Origin: Epilithonimonas zeae
GTDB lineage: Bacteria; Bacteroidota; Bacteroidia; Flavobacteriales; Weeksellaceae
Direction: 5' to 3'
NCBI RefSeq assembly: GCF_900141765.1
Contig: NZ_FSRK01000002.1
Span: forward strand, 868,001 to 932,000
DNA length: 64,000 nt
The notes beneath the pieces were generated by a model that was not told where the DNA came from, did not search any database, and saw nothing but the letters and a program-made list of their open reading frames with translations. Position numbers and translations under genes: made by a program. The stretch's first letter is position 1. The number at the start of each line of letters is the position of its first letter. Positions 18,329 through 25,819 of the stretch are shown one piece after another.

Positions 18329-19506
18329 TTCTAGATATCCTATACATACCATTATTTGTATTATTGGCGTTTCAGTTTCCAAAATTGTTGCTTGAAGATA
18401 AGGAACAAGCTTATTTGCCAATTCTGAATAAATTGGCTTTATTTCATTTTGTTCTAGGAATAGCGTATTTCTTTACCACCAATAATGGAGGTGGAGACGC
18501 TTGGGGCTATTGGACAGCCGCAAAAAATATGAATTATCTACAGTTTGTAAAAGACGTGAGCGGAGGCGAGGGAACCGAGTTTATGAGGGCCTTCAATTAT
18601 ATTCCGGGCAATATGATGGGAATGTCATTCTTGTCCAACACGATGTTTTACAGTTTGTTGGGTTTCATGGGAATAACCTATTTTTTCCTGATAGCCGCGC
18701 GTACCATTCCTTACAACAAAATGATAAGTGGTTATGTACTGTTTCCATTGATTTTCTTTCTCCCTAATCTTCATTTTTGGAGCGCAGGAGTAGGAAAAGA
18801 TACAATCCTGTTTCTTTGTATAGGCATGTTTGTTTATGGATTGATGAAACCCTTTCAGAGAATTCCGCTAATTATAATTGCAGGATTATTAGCAATGGCA
18901 ATCCGACCTCATATTCTATTATTCTTAATGGTAGGCTTTGGTTTGGCTTATGTATTTGGAGGAAAGGTGTCGCCATTCCAGAGATTCCTATTTTCTGCAG
19001 TGATGATAGGCGTTGGGATTGCTATTTTGCCAAGCGTAATGGAGTTTGCCAAGATAGAGGAAGCTTCAGCGGAAGGTTTTGATAAGTTTGCAACGGGGAA
19101 GGCTGCTGTTTTGAGCCGTGGAAGTACAGGTTCTGCCATAGATATTTCGTCATATCCATTTCCCCTAAAAATTCTCACGTTTTGGTTCAGACCTTTCTTT
19201 TTTGATGTCAGAAATATTAATGGTTTGATTGCCTCACTGGAGAATTTGGTACTTGTTATTGTCTTTATCAAAGCAATGAGAACAAGTCCTGTTATAGCTT
19301 TCAAGGCAGCACCTTTTGTAATAAAAGGGCTGGTGTTGTTTTTGATTATGGGAACACTTGCATTTTCGCAGTCATTAGGAAATGTTGGGATTATGATTAG
19401 AATGCGCAATATGTTTCTGCCGGGGATGATCATCTACCTGATGTGGGTGTTCTCCTACCAGCAGCAGAGAATTAGGGCTTTTAAAGATAGCACCGAAGTC
19501 AAGTAA
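18325..19506 (+). CDS. Polytopic membrane protein, candidate Wzy polymerase (copy 1)
   Basis: A 393-residue protein with about ten hydrophobic segments and no enzymatic signature, the usual look of a Wzy/EpsG-like polymerase. It overlaps the last glycosyltransferase by 4 bases. Characteristic conserved blocks are LPNLHFWSAGVGKDTILFL, AIRPHILLFL and FRPFFFDVRNINGLIASLENLVLVIVF. These recur in the next gene (LPNLHFWTSVIGKEP, SVRPHVAMFLL, FRPLFWDARSTYDFILSVENLLVIVLL), so the two are paralogues. The conserved RPH and FRP motifs with Arg in loops suit a polymerase that handles charged lipid-linked sugars, by analogy. The function is inferred from context and topology. Confidence 0.6.
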   Translation: MILDILYIPLFVLLAFQFPKLLLEDKEQAYLPILNKLALFHFVLGIAYFFTTNNGGGDAWGYWTAAKNMNYLQFVKDVSGGEGTEFMRAFNYIPGNMMGMSFLSNTMFYSLLGFMGITYFFLIAARTIPYNKMISGYVLFPLIFFLPNLHFWSAGVGKDTILFLCIGMFVYGLMKPFQRIPLIIIAGLLAMAIRPHILLFLMVGFGLAYVFGGKVSPFQRFLFSAVMIGVGIAILPSVMEFAKIEEASAEGFDKFATGKAAVLSRGSTGSAIDISSYPFPLKILTFWFRPFFFDVRNINGLIASLENLVLVIVFIKAMRTSPVIAFKAAPFVIKGLVLFLIMGTLAFSQSLGNVGIMIRMRNMFLPGMIIYLMWVFSYQQQRIRAFKDSTEVK

Positions 19507-19639
19507 GATAGTTTTAAATCATATAATTAAACCTGTCACGCTGACACTCTCGAAGCATTCTTAACATTAAATCTTAAAAATCCTTAACTTAGCATTCATT
19601 ATTTTAGCATTAGATTAGAATATTAGCAAAAGCCCTGAT

Positions 19640-20710
19640 ATGAAAAGCAAAGAGTGGTTATTCCCCGTTATTTTATTGGTTTACCACCTGACCTTTGCCA
19701 TAATAGCCTGGGAGTACAGCCAGCAGCACCCCAGTGATGCTGTTAGATATTGGATGCTGGAAGAAGAATGGTCAGATTATCTTCATTGGGGAACAGATGT
19801 TATTAAACTGATCAGTTACCCTTTTTCATCCGTTTTGCAATGGCCATTTTGGACAGGTTTTTTGCTGTACAGCCTAATCGGTTTCTTTGCAATATGGGAA
19901 TTTTATAGTTTCTCATTAAGATACATCAAACCATCAGGGAAGTGGGAAAAAGGATTGTTAATTTTAATTTTCTTACTGCCTAATCTCCATTTTTGGACTT
20001 CTGTTATCGGGAAAGAACCTGTTGTTTTTTTGGCAATTACATGGATCATTATACAAAATAGTCATAGGAAATACGTCAGCATTAAAAATATTTTGGGCTG
20101 GTTGCTTCTGGCTTCTGTTAGACCGCACGTCGCAATGTTTCTCCTCATGGCAGTATTATTAGGAATGCTTTGGGAGAATAGAAAATGGAATTGTAAAAAG
20201 TCAATAGCGATAGTTGCGAGTGTCTTGACAATATCCGGATTATACCTGATGACAATGCATTTACTGAACCGAAATCCTTTGGATATAGCTTATATTCTGG
20301 AGAGAAATAGAGCCTCATTAGTAGCTTTCAAAAGAGCAGGATCGTACATCTCAATGATAGATTATAATTGGATAGAAAGAGTATTTGCACTCAATTTCAG
20401 GCCATTGTTTTGGGATGCCCGGTCAACCTATGATTTTATTTTAAGTGTAGAAAACCTTTTGGTAATAGTATTGTTGCTGACATCAGTAGTTGTTTGGGTT
20501 AAAAATGCTAAACATATAAAATGGGATTTTTTTGCAAAGATTTCCATATTATTTTTCGCCATCGCTTCTCTGTTTTATATCCAGCGTTATGCGTGTCTCG
20601 GAATCTTCGTCCGAACCAAAATAATGTACTTGCCATTTTTGCTAATCGTTGCCATCAAAATAATAGTCAAAACTGCAAAAAAAAAATATTTACTAATCAA
20701 AAAAGAATAA
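19640..20710 (+). CDS. Polytopic membrane protein, paralogue of the 18325 gene (second Wzy-like copy)
   Basis: A 356-residue integral membrane protein with about nine hydrophobic helices. It shares the motifs LPNLHFW, RPH, FRP..W/FDxR and a C-terminal R-T/N-K/M segment with the upstream gene but is otherwise diverged. It starts 133 bases after the first copy and is followed by a 336-base gap. Possible roles are a second polymerase with different linkage, a ligase-like protein, or a diverged duplicate. It keeps its full length and every shared motif, so it does not look like a pseudogene. Naming it a polymerase is inference from context. Confidence 0.55.
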   Translation: MKSKEWLFPVILLVYHLTFAIIAWEYSQQHPSDAVRYWMLEEEWSDYLHWGTDVIKLISYPFSSVLQWPFWTGFLLYSLIGFFAIWEFYSFSLRYIKPSGKWEKGLLILIFLLPNLHFWTSVIGKEPVVFLAITWIIIQNSHRKYVSIKNILGWLLLASVRPHVAMFLLMAVLLGMLWENRKWNCKKSIAIVASVLTISGLYLMTMHLLNRNPLDIAYILERNRASLVAFKRAGSYISMIDYNWIERVFALNFRPLFWDARSTYDFILSVENLLVIVLLLTSVVVWVKNAKHIKWDFFAKISILFFAIASLFYIQRYACLGIFVRTKIMYLPFLLIVAIKIIVKTAKKKYLLIKKE

Positions 20711-21046
20711 TGATAATGTCATTTTGATTAGGGATTTAAAGAATCAAACTTAATTCATATGTGATAAATATTTGGAAAAAAGTGTTATGCAATTTCCTAT
20801 TTCGATTAAGGGTAACTCTTAGTGTAATTCCTTAATTATCTTTTGCAGAATTAATGTTTAATAGAATTCTAGTTGAGATTGGGTTAATTTTAATAACTTT
20901 TTATTTAATGAACCAAAGGTTTAAAATGAAAAACTTTATTACCGCGTAAAAGACAATCAAACTTTCCAAGGTTACAACTCTCAAGCCCTGCAACTCACAT
21001 CTCTCAACCCCAAAGCCTTTTCCTATCTTTGTAAAAAAATTTTTAA
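20711..21046 (+). other. 336-base gap with no gene; C-rich word repeats near its end
   Basis: No open frame of useful length is seen. The first 220 bases are AT-rich. From about 20970 to 21020 the plus strand becomes C-rich with short repeated words (CTCAAG, CAACTC, CTCTCAACC), similar in style to the in-frame insertion at 21727-21810 in the next gene. TATCTTTG at 21024-21031 matches the flavobacterial -7 element, but no TTG lies at the right distance upstream. A promoter for the next gene may therefore lie here. Confidence 0.4.
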
Positions 21047-22243
21047 ATGGCAAAACTCTTCCGCATTACCACAGTTCCCATTTCTGTAGAAAAATTATTG
21101 GGCAATCAGCTTACTTTTATGAACCAACATTATGAGGTAACTGCTATTTCATCCGATAAAGAATATCTAGATAGAGTAGGAACCGATTTGGGAATAAGAA
21201 CCCATGCCATCGGAATGACGCGTCAGATTACACCTTTTCATGATTTGAAATCTCTTTGGCAGATGTACAGGTACATCAAAAAAGAAACCCCCGAAATTGT
21301 ACATACCCATACACCCAAGGCCGGATTAATTGGGATGCTGGCAGCCAGACTCGCAGGCGTTAAAATCCGTCTTCATACGGTGGCAGGCTTGCCATTAATG
21401 GAGGCAGAAGGTCTTAAACGAAAAGTGTTAAATGCAGTAGAAAAATTGACCTATGCTTGTGCAACAAAAGTTTATCCCAATTCTCAGGGATTATATGATT
21501 TTATTATAAAAGAGAAATTAGTCAAAGCAGAAAAACTGAAAGTAATAGGCAACGGAAGTACTAATGGTATTAATACTAGCTATTTTGATCCGGCTTTATA
21601 TTCTCATAAATCCAAACAGGATTTGAGAAAAAACCTTGCTATAAGAGAGAATGATTTCGTCTTCGTATTTGTAGGAAGATTAGTTAAAGATAAAGGAATC
21701 AATGAGTTGGTTTCGGCCTTCAGATCCCTCCAGCCTCCAAATCCTCCAGCCTCCAAATCCTCGCATCCTATCACCCTTGAACCATCACCCCTCCGCACCC
21801 TTAAACTCCTTCTCGTAGGTCCGTTTGAACAAGAATTGGATCCTTTATCCGATGAGGTACTTCAAGAGATAGAAACAAATCCGGATATCTATTGCGTGGG
21901 CTATCAGAGTGACGTTCGGACATATTTTTCAATAGCAGATGCATTAGTTTTCCCAAGTTATCGGGAGGGGTTTCCTAATGTGGTTATGCAGGCGGGCGCA
22001 ATGGGACTTCCATCTATAGTTAGTGATATCAATGGCTGTAATGAAATTATCGTAAATAAGGAAAATGGACTGATTATCTCTGTCAAGAATGAAATCGCAA
22101 TTCAAAGCGCGATGAAACAGTTGTCATTAGATAATCAGATGTACAAAAGAATGAAAAATAACAGCAGGACTATGATTAAACAGCGTTATGAACAGAAAGT
22201 AATTTGGGAGTTGATTCTTAAAGAATATAAAAGTTTTCTCTAA
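21047..22243 (+). CDS. Glycosyltransferase family 4 (PglA-like) with an in-frame insertion
   Basis: GT4 enzyme of 398 residues. The N-terminus FRITTVPISVEKLLGNQLTF, then HTHTPKAGLIGMLAARLAGV and the donor-site YREGFPNVVMQAGAMGLPSIVSDINGCNEII are those of a group commonly acting after the first sugar is loaded on undecaprenyl phosphate. Residues 225-251 or so (SLQPPNPPASKSSHPITLEP and onward) are a proline-rich insert between FVGRLVKDKGINELVSAFR and LKLLLVGPFEQELDPL, where family members have only a few residues. The inserted DNA is C-rich and contains a 16-base tandem repeat (see separate entry). The reading frame remains open and the catalytic motifs are intact, so the enzyme may still be active; the insert falls in a surface-type loop before a strand. 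Confidence 0.85.
   Translation: MAKLFRITTVPISVEKLLGNQLTFMNQHYEVTAISSDKEYLDRVGTDLGIRTHAIGMTRQITPFHDLKSLWQMYRYIKKETPEIVHTHTPKAGLIGMLAARLAGVKIRLHTVAGLPLMEAEGLKRKVLNAVEKLTYACATKVYPNSQGLYDFIIKEKLVKAEKLKVIGNGSTNGINTSYFDPALYSHKSKQDLRKNLAIRENDFVFVFVGRLVKDKGINELVSAFRSLQPPNPPASKSSHPITLEPSPLRTLKLLLVGPFEQELDPLSDEVLQEIETNPDIYCVGYQSDVRTYFSIADALVFPSYREGFPNVVMQAGAMGLPSIVSDINGCNEIIVNKENGLIISVKNEIAIQSAMKQLSLDNQMYKRMKNNSRTMIKQRYEQKVIWELILKEYKSFL
21727..21762 (+). repeat. 16-base tandem repeat, 2.3 copies, inside a GT4 gene
   Basis: CCTCCAGCCTCCAAAT occurs at 21727-21742 and 21743-21758 without a mismatch, then starts again (CCTC). It lies within a C-rich stretch that runs to about 21812. The unit is not a multiple of three, so changes in copy number would shift the frame. 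Confidence 0.9.
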
Positions 22244-22319
22244 GTTTTTTTTAGAATCATATTTTATGGAATGGAATAATTTATATAAACATATTATTTA
22301 TAAATTTGCAAAAAAAAGT

Positions 22320-24017
22320 ATGGGGAAAAATATACAAATATGGATAGCCTTGTTGCTGGTCGTTGGACTTAAGGGGCAAACAACGACTTGGAATGGGACA
22401 GCGTGGTCTGCTGGTGTTCCTAATGCGAATGTAGATGCGATAATAAATGGTAATTATAATGTCAGTGCAAATATAGCTGCGAAAAATTTTACAATTAATT
22501 TTGGACATACTTTTACAATTGCAGAGGGATTTCGCCTCTTGATTTCTGGTGATTTTGTAAATAATGGAACAATTGTTGTCAATAATGATGCAATACTGAC
22601 ACAACTTTCTGATACTTCGACATACTCTGGATCAGGGAATGCAATAGTTAAAAGAGAATCCAATTTAAGAAAAAATGATTATACTTTTTGGAGCTCACCA
22701 GTAAGTGGACAAAATTTATATAATTTTTCTGTAGGTACTCCAACTAATTATTTCTTCAGGTATAATGAGCCAGATGACAGATTTGTTACCTTAGGTCTTA
22801 ATACAACATCGGTTTTTGAACCGGGAGTTGGTTATGCTATTAAAGGAAAAAATACATACTCTACAACAACACCTGTTAATGAAATTTTCACTTTTAATGG
22901 TATACCAAATAATGGAAATATTAGTGTTACTTTAAGACGAAGCACAGGACTGGATAAAGGTTATAATTTAGTAGGTAATCCATATCCTTCTAACATTGCC
23001 TTCAAAGTTGTTTATAATAATGCGGGTAATAAAAATTCTATTTTTAATAAACAATGGTTTTGGACTAATTTAAATGAAATTATTAGTCAGCAAGGTTCTA
23101 ATTATTCTGGAAACAATTATGCCACTTTTGTCTCTGGTGTTGGAGGTGTTGGGCCAACATATATTTCTGGTAGTATTGAAGAAATTACCTTAAGACCGTT
23201 GTCTTACACAAAAAGTAGTCAAGGTTTTTTAGTACAAGCAAGACGAAATAATGCTATATTAACTTTTACAAATTCTATGAGAGTATCTACAACTACGGGT
23301 TCTATTTTTTATAATAAATCAGAAGATGATGAACCAGAAGAGGAAATACTAAATAGATATTGGTTAAAATTTATCAATCCTGACAATATTGCAAATAATA
23401 TTTTAATTGCTCATATACCAGAAGCTACAAATGATTTTGATGAAGATTATGATTCATCTCTATTTACTCTTGGTAGTGATTCATTTTATTCAGTTATTGG
23501 TACTAATAAATTACAAATTCAAGCACGTGCTTTACCAATACAAGATTCTGATGTAATCATATTAGGTTATAAAAATTCGAAACAAGGAACTTGTGTAATA
23601 GCGCTTAATGATAAGGAAGGAGTTTTCAAAGATTCTTCAAAAGCAATCTACCTGAAAGACAAGTTAACGGGTACGGTAACCAATCTACAACAAGGATACT
23701 ATACGTTCACAAGCGATGTAGTAACCGTAGAAAATGAAACTAGATTTGAAATTCTATATGCTAATGATGTACTTGCTGCTGGAAATGTAACTAAAGAAGA
23801 TTTGCTGGTTTATAAGCAAAATGATGCATTGATGGTTAAAAATAATTTCAATATTTTTAAAGCTGAACTATATGATGCTTCAGGAAAATTGATTACTTCG
23901 CTTTCTGGAAATAACACTAAAGAAATCAAACTAAGTACAGTTGGATTCGTGAAAGGTGTTTATATGTTGAAGATTACTTCTGAAAAAGGTATTACAACTA
24001 AGAAAGTTATCTTATAA
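22320..24017 (+). CDS. Secreted protein with T9SS type A sorting domain
   Basis: A 565-residue exported protein. I chose the ATG at 22320 because it begins a clean signal peptide (MGKNIQIWIALLLVVGLKGQ); the in-frame ATG at 22266 would add 18 residues before it, and a TAAATTTG -7-like box at 22301-22308 lies between them. The mature N-terminus TTTWNGTAWSAGVPNANVDAI is a repeat-type beta-strand domain common in flavobacterial surface proteins. The centre has DYTFWSSPVSGQNLYNFS and GYNLVGNPYPSNI segments. The last 75 residues form a T9SS sorting domain (FKAELYDASGKLITSL through GVYMLKITSEKGITTKKVIL). It directly follows the polysaccharide genes, so it may be a surface protein linked to the polymer; this is inference. 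Activity is unknown. Confidence 0.85.
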   Translation: MGKNIQIWIALLLVVGLKGQTTTWNGTAWSAGVPNANVDAIINGNYNVSANIAAKNFTINFGHTFTIAEGFRLLISGDFVNNGTIVVNNDAILTQLSDTSTYSGSGNAIVKRESNLRKNDYTFWSSPVSGQNLYNFSVGTPTNYFFRYNEPDDRFVTLGLNTTSVFEPGVGYAIKGKNTYSTTTPVNEIFTFNGIPNNGNISVTLRRSTGLDKGYNLVGNPYPSNIAFKVVYNNAGNKNSIFNKQWFWTNLNEIISQQGSNYSGNNYATFVSGVGGVGPTYISGSIEEITLRPLSYTKSSQGFLVQARRNNAILTFTNSMRVSTTTGSIFYNKSEDDEPEEEILNRYWLKFINPDNIANNILIAHIPEATNDFDEDYDSSLFTLGSDSFYSVIGTNKLQIQARALPIQDSDVIILGYKNSKQGTCVIALNDKEGVFKDSSKAIYLKDKLTGTVTNLQQGYYTFTSDVVTVENETRFEILYANDVLAAGNVTKEDLLVYKQNDALMVKNNFNIFKAELYDASGKLITSLSGNNTKEIKLSTVGFVKGVYMLKITSEKGITTKKVIL

Positions 24018-24037
24018 CAAATCATTAAATTATAATT

Positions 24038-24065
24038 AAAGCCAATCTGAAAAGATTGGCTTTTT
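24038..24065 (+). terminator. Rho-independent terminator ending the polysaccharide locus
   Basis: GCCAATCT (24041-24048), loop GAAA, AGATTGGC (24053-24060), flanked by AAA and TTT that extend the stem, then a T-run. It closes the transcript about 20 bases after the T9SS gene. Confidence 0.85.
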
Positions 24066-24162
24066 ATTTTGATAAGAAAAGCTCTTTATTTTTAAATATT
24101 TTGTTTCAAGTTAATTTTCATTAATACTTCTTTTAACGATTTCTAAAGCCAATTTCTTCTAA

Positions 24163-24178
24163 TGGCACAAGGTTTGTA
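24163..24178 (+). promoter_or_regulatory. Sigma-54-like promoter upstream of the barrel gene
   Basis: TGGCACAAGGTTTGTA resembles the -24/-12 consensus TGGCAC-N5-TTGC. The GG and the downstream GT are ten bases apart as required, but the -12 has GT where the consensus has GC. The site is 23 bases before the ATG at 24202. It is a candidate only. Confidence 0.4.
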
Positions 24179-24201
24179 AAATTTAAAAAAGATAATTATT
24201 A

Positions 24202-24810
24202 ATGAAAAAATTTAACAATATGAAAAAATTATTATTAGGAGCATTTGTGGCCGGAGCAGGATTGTTATCAACAGCTAATGCACAAATACAGGAAGGAAAC
24301 TGGATGGTTGGTAGTAGCTTAGTTACAAGTAATTTCGGATTGAATACTGGCGCGGGTTACGACTTCTCTATTCAGCCAAAAGCAGCTTATTTTATTAAGG
24401 ATAATGTAGCACTTGGGGGTTATGTGAATTTAGGATTTGCAAAGCCTGGTAAAGGAGAAGCTACACAATTCAATTATGCTGTTGGCGCTTTAGGAAGATA
24501 TTTCTTATCTCCAAATGAGCAAGGTGTTGACAATCTATTGAATCACGGACGTTGGTTCTTCGAAGGTAATGTAGGGATTGGAGGAACTTCTGTAGAAAAC
24601 GGAATTTCGACTAATGGCCTTGATTTCGGAGTTGGACCTGGATATTCTTACTTTATTACACCAAACATAGGCGTAGAAGGATTAGTGAAATACAATGGGG
24701 TTACAGGTTTTGGTAATGAAGGCTTGACTTCCAAAATTACTTTCAATGTTGGTTTCAGTATTTATTTGCCTTCCGGTCAAGCGAAAAGAATTGCCAACGA
24801 AGCAAAATAA
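24202..24810 (+). CDS. Outer-membrane beta-barrel protein
   Basis: A 202-residue exported protein with signal peptide MKKLLLGAFVAGAGLLSTANAQ. The nearer ATG at 24220 begins exactly at this peptide; the ATG at 24202 adds MKKFNN. The mature part has the alternating pattern and glycine/aromatic turns of small Bacteroidetes barrels (GYVNLGFAKPGKGEATQFNY, WFFEGNVGIGG, GYSYFITPNIGVEGLVKYNG) and ends in a strand IYLPSG plus a basic tail. It is a single-gene unit between terminators at 24038 and 24835, possibly under the sigma-54-like site at 24163. Substrate and partners are unknown. Confidence 0.7.
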   Translation: MKKFNNMKKLLLGAFVAGAGLLSTANAQIQEGNWMVGSSLVTSNFGLNTGAGYDFSIQPKAAYFIKDNVALGGYVNLGFAKPGKGEATQFNYAVGALGRYFLSPNEQGVDNLLNHGRWFFEGNVGIGGTSVENGISTNGLDFGVGPGYSYFITPNIGVEGLVKYNGVTGFGNEGLTSKITFNVGFSIYLPSGQAKRIANEAK

Positions 24811-24834
24811 AAACTTATCTTTATAAAATATATC

Positions 24835-24857
24835 AAACCGGCTTTTGTCGGTTTTTT
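24835..24857 (+). terminator. Terminator after the barrel gene
   Basis: AAACCG (24835-24840) pairs with CGGTTT (24849-24854) around GCTTTTGT, followed by a T-run. It separates the barrel gene from the mscS-like gene. Confidence 0.75.
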
Positions 24858-24877
24858 GTCTTAAATTAGTAGTCGTT

Positions 24878-25741
24878 ATGGAATATTTTCACACCGTTTA
24901 TGCCGTTTTACAAAGATGGTATATCAGTTTCGCAGAACTCACACCTAGGTTGATTGTCGGGATTTTAGTTTTTCTATTCTTCCTGATGACAAGTACATAT
25001 CTAAGTAGATGGTCTGTGAAGTTATTTCACAAATTTTTTCCAAAAACAAAGAATGAATCTGTAGTCACTCTCATATCGGTATTCAAATTTCTGATTATTC
25101 TGATGGGAACTTTTATCGCATTAGAAATAATGGGATTCAGCGGATTTTTTATGAAATTCCTCGGAAGTTTAGGAGTAGCGGGGGTGATTGCTGGGGTTGC
25201 TTTGAAAGACTTAGTATCAAGTATTTTCTCAGGAATGTTGGTAAGTGTTGACAAAGCCTTTAAAATAGGAGATTATGTAACGATTGGAGGTAATTCAGGA
25301 ACAGTTCAAGATATTGGATTATTAACAACCAAATTGATTACTGATGATGGTAAGAAAGTTTATATTCCGAATCAGGTGATTTTTAATTCGCCGTTTTTCA
25401 ATATTACAGCATCGCCGCAGCGTAGAATTATTTTTAATTTAGAAATTCCTGTTGGCGAAGATATTGATAAAGCTAAAAATGTCATTTTAGAAACAATCAA
25501 AACATTAGAACACGTTGATAAAGCTGATACAACGGATGTTCTTTTAACAGATGTCAAACAAGGCGTGTTCACATTGCAGGTCAAATTCTGGCTGGAAATA
25601 GGAAGCGATTTTGGAAGGCTGAAAAGTATCGCAATTATCAAAATCAATGAAACCCTAATGAAAGAAGGAATTAATCTTGTCACGCCAACAAGCATTAATA
25701 TTACCAATGTAGAACAAAATCCATCAGAGCATAAAGAATAA
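24878..25741 (+). CDS. Small-conductance mechanosensitive channel, MscS family
   Basis: A 287-residue MscS-type channel that opens on membrane tension to release osmolytes. Three hydrophobic helices are seen: about 22-45 (RLIVGILVFLFFLMTSTYL), 65-90 (LISVFKFLIILMGTFIAL) and the pore helix 95-130 (GFFMKFLGSLGVAGVIAGVALKDLV). The MscS beta domain follows: DKAFKIGDYVTIGGNSGTVQDIGLLTTKLITDDGKKVYIPN. The open frame extends to a TTG at 24845 inside the upstream terminator, so I chose the ATG at 24878. A bidirectional terminator is shared with sucC. The family assignment is firm. Confidence 0.93.
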   Translation: MEYFHTVYAVLQRWYISFAELTPRLIVGILVFLFFLMTSTYLSRWSVKLFHKFFPKTKNESVVTLISVFKFLIILMGTFIALEIMGFSGFFMKFLGSLGVAGVIAGVALKDLVSSIFSGMLVSVDKAFKIGDYVTIGGNSGTVQDIGLLTTKLITDDGKKVYIPNQVIFNSPFFNITASPQRRIIFNLEIPVGEDIDKAKNVILETIKTLEHVDKADTTDVLLTDVKQGVFTLQVKFWLEIGSDFGRLKSIAIIKINETLMKEGINLVTPTSINITNVEQNPSEHKE

Positions 25742-25767
25742 TTATAAATCTAAATTTTACAAAAAAG

Positions 25768-25796
25768 AAACCCGACTCATTACTGAATCGGGTTTT
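25768..25796. terminator. Bidirectional terminator between mscS-like gene and sucC
   Basis: AAACCCGA (25768-25775) and TCGGGTTT (25788-25795) enclose a 12-base loop; T and A runs flank both sides, so both convergent genes can end here. Confidence 0.85.
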
Positions 25797-25819
25797 CTAT
25801 TTTATTTTAAAATCTCAGC

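Noticed and set aside
19531-19560. TGTCACGCTGACACTCTCGAAG-like words in the gap between the two polymerase genes
   Set aside because: Vaguely like common Bacteroidetes repeats, but there is no complete palindrome and only one copy here.
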